Assembly (NCBI RefSeq): GCF_000092065.1
Contig: NC_009370.1
Span: 310,001 to 374,000, forward strand
DNA: 64,000 nucleotides
Source: Ostreococcus lucimarinus CCE9901
Taxonomy: Eukaryota > Chlorophyta > Mamiellophyceae > Mamiellales > Bathycoccaceae
Reading direction: 5' to 3'
Shown: positions 58,534-64,000 of the stretch, one piece after another
How the letters are laid out: every line of letters begins with the position of its first letter
Numbering within the stretch: the stretch's first letter is position 1
Made by a program: the position numbers and the translations under genes
Notes under the pieces: generated by a model
What the model was told of the DNA's origin: nothing
Database searches by the model: none
Seen by the model: only the letters and a program-made list of their open reading frames with translations

Positions 58534-60639
58534 TTAGGCGGCGGCGAAACCGAGCGCTTGGGCGATGTCGCGCTCGCTGGCGCTCTCGGCGGCGGCGATG
58601 ATGTCGGCGGCTTCGATCGAGTCGTCCTCGGCGGCGTCTTCGGAATAGATGAGAGAGACGGCGCTGGAGGATTTGGAGTGGCGGCGCGCGGGCGAAGGCG
58701 CGAAGGCGTCCGAAGCGTCGCTTTGATTGCGCTCCAACATTTGAGCATACGAGCCGCGAGTGGCGAAATTGACGGTATTCCAACTTGGGACTCGGCCGCG
58801 GGAACCCATGCGGCCGCGACCGCGGAGGTTTTTGCGGAGGGAGGCGACGCACTCGTCGAGGACGAGTTCGATCCCGCACGCGTGCTCGATGGCGGCGAGT
58901 TGCGGCCAGATTTCTTTCTCGCCCATCGTCGCGGTTTCGAACAAGAACTCGCGCGTGGGATTGCTGGCGATGTGTGAAAATTGCTTCCACGTGTACCACA
59001 TCACCGCCGTGGCGTCGCCCTCCCACTGTTGACCGAAGAGTTTGAAGACATCGAAGACGTCGACGCCCGGAATCAAATCCAACACTTGTCGACAGCGATG
59101 TTTCCACTCGCTCTCGATGAAGTACGCCCAGAGGGCCAGCGCGCTTCCGCGCGATGTAAACCACCTTTTCACTCGCAACAGAGGGACGATGTGCGGATTC
59201 GTCTGCGACACGATGAAGTAATTGCAGTTGAAGAGTTCGCGCAAGTTGTCCATGGGCAGATCCGCCTCGAGACTACCATCGCGCCAGCGTCGCGGTCCGA
59301 GTTTTCCTTCTGGGAGCCACGGCACGAAGGCGCCGCTGCGAGATTTTGCCAACAATGGCTGCGGCGGGAACAACGAGGGAAACGCGCACGACGCCGCGAC
59401 GGCTGACCAAAGCACGACGTGCGGCGACGTGAGATAGTTTAACAGTCTCGGTTTTTCCCCAGTCGTCGTTGCACACACACACACACTCAGTATTCTGCCT
59501 CCACTTCGATCGTATGCCTCTTGAAAAGTCAAGTCGCCGAGTAACGCGCGGAGACAGCGCTGGAAAAAGTCAATGTCGTGCAACGCCCCGGTGCGCAAGT
59601 AGTGCTTCATCGCGCTCATCGAATCGTTGCCGCTGAAGAACGTCAAGTCTGGGAGCAAATCCCAAAAGTGCTCTTCGCTGAAGAACTCATCGAGCTCTTC
59701 CTGCGTGCGACTGCCGATAATGGCGGCGATGATGGAGCCGACAGACGATCCGGCGAGCACGCGCGGGAGCAAATGTTTCCGATTCAACGCGCGCGCGACG
59801 CCGACGTGAAACGTTCCGAGCGTCCCTCCTCCGCTCATCATCAGCGCCGTGCGCCCGAAACAATGTCTCGTCTCTTGCAAAAACACCAGCTTTTCCTGAA
59901 TCGTCACCGTTTCGTCCTGAGCGATGCTAAACAGCTGACTTTTCAGCTCGGCCATGTACTGGCGCACCGCCCGAGGCACCGCCGGCGGCTCGGCGTTCGA
60001 TTTCGAAAACCGCACCTTACAATCGCTCTGCAACGATCCCAAATTCCTCAAAATATCAGCTCTGAGCAAGAACATCATCTCTTCCACGTTCCCACTCGCG
60101 CGCTGCGCCTGCAACTGCCTCAACTGTTCATCGATTAACTCGACGTCGTACGACCTCGACCCGCTTCCCCAACCGTCGCTCCGCGTCGTCGCCCGACCTC
60201 CCGCCTCCGCTCGCGCTTCTTCTTCCGCATCCTCGCGTTCGAGTTCCAACGCCGCGTCTTCAAACGCATCGTACGACGTCGCATCTCGCATTCGCGCTAA
60301 GATTTCCTTTCGTTTGCGTCCGTGTCGCCGTCGCGCCGCCGTCGCCGCCGTCCCGTCGCCTCGCGCCGCGAGATACCCCGTCCTCGTCACCGCCACCGCC
60401 ACCGCGACGCACGCGACGACGCGCGCGTACATTTCGTACTCTTGTCTCATCCATCTCCCGCGTCCGGCGCGGACGTACGCGCCGTACGGCGTCCGCGACG
60501 GCGTCGCGCGCGCGGCTGTCCCCGTCAGCATCAGCATCGGCGACGACGTTTTCACGCTTCGCACCGTCTGCGCCACCGCGCGCGCGACGTCGCGCGCCGC
60601 GGACGCCGCGTAGGACACCCCTTCGTCGAACGCGCCCAT
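58534..60639 (-). CDS. SDP1: SDP1-type patatin triacylglycerol lipase
   Basis: 701 aa from ATG 60639. A membrane-associated N-terminal part with a hydrophobic helix (VVACVAVAVAVT) leads to the DUF3336-like segment (MMFLLRADILRNLG) and then the patatin core: MSGGGTLGTFHVGV (oxyanion DGG-type loop), GSSVGS (nucleophile Ser of GXSXG, about residue 297), RRWRDGSLEADLPM (catalytic Asp). FIVSQTNPHIVPLL and CGIELVLDECVA match plant SDP1. Role: first step of oil-body triacylglycerol breakdown. It diverges from the peroxisomal citrate synthase over 211 bp. Arabidopsis SDP1 is ~825 aa, so this copy is shorter at the ends. Confidence 0.92.
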   Translation of the reverse strand: MGAFDEGVSYAASAARDVARAVAQTVRSVKTSSPMLMLTGTAARATPSRTPYGAYVRAGRGRWMRQEYEMYARVVACVAVAVAVTRTGYLAARGDGTAATAARRRHGRKRKEILARMRDATSYDAFEDAALELEREDAEEEARAEAGGRATTRSDGWGSGSRSYDVELIDEQLRQLQAQRASGNVEEMMFLLRADILRNLGSLQSDCKVRFSKSNAEPPAVPRAVRQYMAELKSQLFSIAQDETVTIQEKLVFLQETRHCFGRTALMMSGGGTLGTFHVGVARALNRKHLLPRVLAGSSVGSIIAAIIGSRTQEELDEFFSEEHFWDLLPDLTFFSGNDSMSAMKHYLRTGALHDIDFFQRCLRALLGDLTFQEAYDRSGGRILSVCVCATTTGEKPRLLNYLTSPHVVLWSAVAASCAFPSLFPPQPLLAKSRSGAFVPWLPEGKLGPRRWRDGSLEADLPMDNLRELFNCNYFIVSQTNPHIVPLLRVKRWFTSRGSALALWAYFIESEWKHRCRQVLDLIPGVDVFDVFKLFGQQWEGDATAVMWYTWKQFSHIASNPTREFLFETATMGEKEIWPQLAAIEHACGIELVLDECVASLRKNLRGRGRMGSRGRVPSWNTVNFATRGSYAQMLERNQSDASDAFAPSPARRHSKSSSAVSLIYSEDAAEDDSIEAADIIAAAESASERDIAQALGFAAA

Positions 60640-60850
60640 CGCGCGCGCTCGATTCGCGTCGCGCGACGCGCACTGCGGCGTAATCGCGCCGACGCCGACC
60701 GAAAGTTCGTTACGCGTCGGCACCTCAGACGACGACGCGACGTCGCGCGCCGTTCGCGCGCGCCCGAACGTCGCGCGGCGGTGAGAAGAGACTCGCGCGC
60801 GCGTCGCGAGCGCGCGCGCGACGTCGAACGCGCCGCACCGCGCTCGAACG

Positions 60851-62485
60851 ATGGGAGATTCGCGCGACGTGGCGAATCGGCGGCTGGGACAAATCAACGA
60901 TCACGTCCGCGGCGACGCGAAACGCGCGAACGGAGGCGCGAGAGCGGGCGGTGGCGATGGGTCGGACGCGCGAGCGACGCCGTCGGGGGGCGCGGGGGCG
61001 CTGCACGTGCGAGACTCGCGGACGGGGAAGGAGTATGAAATCGCGGTGTCGAGCGACGGCGCGGTGGACGCGTCGGCGTTTAAACAAATCACCGCGGGCG
61101 GCGATGGACGAGGTTTGGTGATGTACGATCCCGGATACATGAATACGGCGCCGTGTAAGTCGAAGATATCGTACATCGACGGCGAACGGGGGATTTTGAG
61201 GTATCGCGGGTACGCCATCGAGAGCTTGGCGAAATCGTCGACGTATCTGGAGACGGCGTTCGCGTTGGTGTACGGAGATATGCCGAATGCGAGTCAGTTG
61301 ATGGAGTGGGAACGGACGATTGCGAGGCATAGTGCGTTGCCGGTGCAGGTGGTGCACGCGATCGAGGCGTTGCCGCACGACGCGCATCCGATGGCGGTGA
61401 TGCTCGCGGGGTTGAACTCGTTGAGCGCGATGCACCCGGAGCAGAATCCAGCCATCGCGGGTGGGGCGATTTACAACTCTCACACCGTGCAGGATAAACA
61501 AATCGTGCGCATCATCGGCAAAATGACCACGCTCGCCGCGCACGCATATCATCGAAACACCGGGCGCTCGCCGGCGGCGCCGAATACGCGCATGTCGTAC
61601 GCGGAGAATTTCTTGTACATGCTCGACGCCGGTTTGGACGCGCGGCATCGACCGCATCCGAAGCTCGCGAAGGCGCTGGACGTGATGTTTTTACTACACG
61701 CGGAGCACGAGATGAACTGTAGCACGGCGGCGTGCAGACACTTGGCATCGAGCGGGGTGGACGTGTTTTGCGCCGTGGCGGGCGCGGTGGGCGCGCTTTA
61801 CGGGCCTCTGCACGGCGGCGCCAACGAAGCAGTGCTCAAGATGCTCGAACGGATCGGAAGCGTCGATAACATCCCGAGCTTTTTGGCCGGGGTGAAGGAA
61901 AAGCGATACGTGATGTTTGGTTTCGGACACCGCGTTTACAAGAACTTTGATCCTCGCGCGAAGATTATTCGCGACATCGCGAACGACGTCTTCGAGCTCG
62001 TCGGACGCGACCCGTTGATCGACATCGCCATCGAGCTCGAGAAGGCGGCGCGGGCGGACGAATACTTCGTCAAGCGTAAGCTTTACCCGAATGTAGACTT
62101 CTACAGCGGGCTGGTGTATCGCGCCATGGGGTTTCCCCCCGAATTTTTCACCGTGCTCTTCGCCATCCCGCGCGCGACGGGTTATCTTGCGCACTGGCGC
62201 GAGAGCTTAACGGACGCCGACAAGAAAATCATGCGCCCGCAGCAAATTTACCAAGGCGAATGGTTGCGAGATTACGAACCGATCGCCGCGCGCTCGCGCT
62301 CGCTCACCGACGCCATGGAGGATATTCAACCATCCAACGCGGCGCGGCGCCGCATGGCTGGAGACCCGCCATCCGGCACGGCGTGGGTCGGGAAAGGCGT
62401 GGAAATGTCCACGCCGGCGTGGCAGTCGGGCGCGTCAGTCGGCGACGCGACGAGCGGCGTGGAGAACTATCTCGGACGAAAATGA
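60851..62485 (+). CDS. CSY: Peroxisomal citrate synthase
   Basis: 544 aa. The closest match is to plant peroxisomal CSY2/3 rather than mitochondrial synthase. Near the start, RLGQINDHV (residues 11-19) has the PTS2 spacing R-L-x5-H but ends in Val, not the usual Leu/Ala. Catalytic residues sit in [14 protein letters not shown] (His), [10 protein letters not shown] (His) and [13 protein letters not shown] (Asp). Reaction: oxaloacetate plus acetyl-CoA to citrate, exporting beta-oxidation carbon. Its 211-bp divergent partner is SDP1, so both ends of fat mobilisation start here. The C-terminal ~35 residues are an extra. TGTAA lies 7 nt past the stop. Confidence 0.96.
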   Translation: MGDSRDVANRRLGQINDHVRGDAKRANGGARAGGGDGSDARATPSGGAGALHVRDSRTGKEYEIAVSSDGAVDASAFKQITAGGDGRGLVMYDPGYMNTAPCKSKISYIDGERGILRYRGYAIESLAKSSTYLETAFALVYGDMPNASQLMEWERTIARHSALPVQVVHAIEALPHDAHPMAVMLAGLNSLSAMHPEQNPAIAGGAIYNSHTVQDKQIVRIIGKMTTLAAHAYHRNTGRSPAAPNTRMSYAENFLYMLDAGLDARHRPHPKLAKALDVMFLLHAEHEMNCSTAACRHLASSGVDVFCAVAGAVGALYGPLHGGANEAVLKMLERIGSVDNIPSFLAGVKEKRYVMFGFGHRVYKNFDPRAKIIRDIANDVFELVGRDPLIDIAIELEKAARADEYFVKRKLYPNVDFYSGLVYRAMGFPPEFFTVLFAIPRATGYLAHWRESLTDADKKIMRPQQIYQGEWLRDYEPIAARSRSLTDAMEDIQPSNAARRRMAGDPPSGTAWVGKGVEMSTPAWQSGASVGDATSGVENYLGRK

Positions 62486-62533
62486 ATTTACTGTAAATAC
62501 TACACACACACATTTCTCGCTTAAAAGTATCCG

Positions 62534-63508
62534 TCAACGGTGACCCCTATCGATGCACTCTCGAGTGCCGAAGATGTTCGTCCGCCACCTCAAGCACGGC
62601 GCCGTTCCTCCGTTGATGGCGACCGTCCTCGACAGATACATTCGCTCGCGCGCCCGGCGCGGATCGCACAAACCGCTTTGCAGTTCGAACTCAGTGCAAA
62701 ACTGATAGACTTCCTCGAGATCAGGCTGACAGTACGGCCAAGACAGCGGCGCGTTCATTCTCGAAATTCTTTCGCGGTACCACGAACCTCGATTTTCGTA
62801 AGTGCATCGTCGGAGCACCTCCTCGACCGAACACGGTCTCACGAGCGTCGCGCACCGCATGTAATCGTCCAGAGCGGTCGGATTCCCTGGAAAGATTGTG
62901 GAGAACCACGTGAGCTGCTGCATCAACCTACCAATCTCTCCTTGCGGCTCGAACATCACGCGCGAACCGTCCGCGTCGTACACGACGTACGCCTCGTTCG
63001 TAAACGCGACGAAATCAACCGGCGGGTACGCCGCGTCACCGACCCACGTCATCTCCAGCGCTCGCGCGTTCGCGATCCTCTCGAGATCGCTCTGAATGTC
63101 GTACGCGATCTCATCGAGCGTCTCGCGCATCGCGCCCGCGTCGGACGCGCTCGCCGACTCGATCAGGCTCAGCTCGAGCTTCGCCACCTCGCGTTCGACG
63201 TACTCGTCGTAGGACATCGTTCGCGCGCCCGAGTCGACGCCATCGCTCGCGCGCGCGAACTCGTCGTACCATCCCTCTCGCGCGTACCGCGCCTCGCCGT
63301 CGCCGTCGCCGTCGCTGTCGTAGCCGTAATCGTAATCGTAATCGTCGTCGCCCTCGTTTTTGCGAACCGTCGGCGTCGTCGCCTCGGGCGGTTGTTCGAA
63401 CACGCGCACCGTTCGCGACCGCGCGGCGACGGAATCGAGCGCGGACGCCTCCGCGAGCTCGCGCCCCAGCTCGGCCGCGATCGCGAGCGCCGCGAGCGCG
63501 CGTCGCAT
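62534..63508 (-). CDS. Secreted or lumenal Cys-rich protein of unknown family
   Basis: 324 aa from ATG 63508; ATG 63589 is in frame but lies in a low-complexity region. The start MRRALAALAIAAELGRELAEAS is signal-peptide-like. An acidic Asp/Tyr repeat (DDDYDYDYGYDSDGD) and a helical linker follow. The C-terminal half has WVGDAAYPPVDFVAFTN and VVYDADGSRVMF, then eight cysteines in the last ~90 residues, in an even number suited to four disulfides. I recognise no family. It could be lineage-specific, at the cell surface or in the ER. It is convergent with citrate synthase (48 bp apart). Confidence 0.6.
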   Translation of the reverse strand: MRRALAALAIAAELGRELAEASALDSVAARSRTVRVFEQPPEATTPTVRKNEGDDDYDYDYGYDSDGDGDGEARYAREGWYDEFARASDGVDSGARTMSYDEYVEREVAKLELSLIESASASDAGAMRETLDEIAYDIQSDLERIANARALEMTWVGDAAYPPVDFVAFTNEAYVVYDADGSRVMFEPQGEIGRLMQQLTWFSTIFPGNPTALDDYMRCATLVRPCSVEEVLRRCTYENRGSWYRERISRMNAPLSWPYCQPDLEEVYQFCTEFELQSGLCDPRRARERMYLSRTVAINGGTAPCLRWRTNIFGTRECIDRGHR

Positions 63509-63791
63509 CGGCGCGACGCCGAGTGCGGCGGAGGCGAAGCGGCGTTTCGCCTCGCCTCGCGTCGACGAACACACCAACAGACGAATCATCCCTCTTCACT
63601 GTATGCACACACCCGCATGTCCGACCAAAAGCAACATTTCGACGCACGCCTCTATTTCATATACCGCAAAATCGCGCTCGAATGCGATACACGCGCGCGA
63701 TAAACCCGCGCCGCGCGGATAACGCGACGCCGCCGACCGGCGCCGACGGCGCGCACAACGCCGCGCCTCGGATACCGCCGCGCCCGCGACG

Positions 63792-64000
63792 ATGACGACG
63801 ACGATGCGCGCGCCCGCTCGACCGCGCGCCGCGCCGACGCCGCGTCGCGACGCCGCGCGCGCGCCGCGCCGCGCGTCGCGCGCGCGCGCGGGCGACGTGA
63901 ACAAGCGCCAGGAAGACCTCGGCGGACTCGGCGGCGACATCGGCGCCCGCGATCCCACCGCGGGCGAGCTCGAGAGCAATTTCGGGACGTCCACGCTCGG
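63792..64000 (+). CDS. RAF2-like Rubisco assembly factor (3' end outside window)
   Basis: The first 69 codons only. The N-terminal ~38 residues are an Arg/Ala/Pro transit peptide. The next stretch, DIGARDPTAGELESNFGTSTLG, resembles plastid RAF2 (pterin-4a-carbinolamine-dehydratase-like) where 'GARDP.P.EI.S.FG.KVLG' is conserved. RAF2 in plants and algae aids Rubisco assembly in the stroma. The catalytic domain is off the right edge, so this is a short-motif call. ATG 63804 is an alternative start. Confidence 0.65.
   Translation, partial: MTTTMRAPARPRAAPTPRRDAARAPRRASRARAGDVNKRQEDLGGLGGDIGARDPTAGELESNFGTSTL

Overview
This is nuclear DNA of a picoeukaryotic green alga of the Mamiellophyceae; I favour an Ostreococcus-like genome. 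The reasons are high GC, about 36 protein genes in 64 kb on both strands, mostly one or two exons, intergenic gaps that are often under 350 bp, and plant-type proteins (plastid MinE, DDM1, SDP1, plant-type peroxisomal citrate synthase, plastid transit peptides rich in Arg, Ala and Ser). A CFAP73/CCDC42-like coiled-coil protein keeps the flagellate relative Micromonas open. I saw no tRNA, rRNA, CRISPR array, transposon or organelle gene.

Layout. 1-10470: partial lumenal FKBP, NVL-type AAA ATPase, DDM1, MinE, a two-module zinc protein, a membrane GH16 protein that lacks both catalytic glutamates, and ribosomal protein eL30. 10811-25447: alpha/beta hydrolase, listerin, a shieldin-2-like OB-fold protein, the CFAP73-like protein, ERMP1 peptidase, GUCD1 and a mitochondrial carrier. 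25682-34072: FAD2-like desaturase, MAP3K-epsilon kinase, and a large oxidase/cyclopropane-synthase protein with an extra membrane domain. 34243-39157: a Golgi-type glycosyltransferase and two tandem sulfotransferases, with a PAPS-type nucleotide-sugar transporter at 46830. 39228-50596: SCAMP, CW-SET histone methylase, PDZ protein, J/ankyrin/TPR protein, the transporter, FAD5-like desaturase and METTL5. 50949-64000: cytosolic HSP70, TPX2, SNF7/VPS32, eIF4B, SDP1 lipase, peroxisomal citrate synthase, a Cys-rich secreted protein, and the start of a RAF2-like gene.

Introns. Eight introns could be placed exactly and a ninth partly. All share one grammar: donor GTGCG, branch sequence ACTGAC, acceptor AG 20-35 nt later. 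Applying it exposed a first exon of only 17 nt (TPX2), an intron in listerin that keeps the frame open, and a transit-peptide exon (FAD5-like desaturase).

Functional links. The lipase and peroxisomal citrate synthase share a 211-bp divergent promoter and both serve fat breakdown. The glycosyltransferase, sulfotransferases and PAPS-type transporter fit synthesis of sulfated surface or Golgi glycans. The best leads for new biology are the GH16 protein with a Gln-for-Glu active site, the extended cyclopropane-synthase fusion, the shieldin-2-like protein, and the flagellar-family coiled coil.
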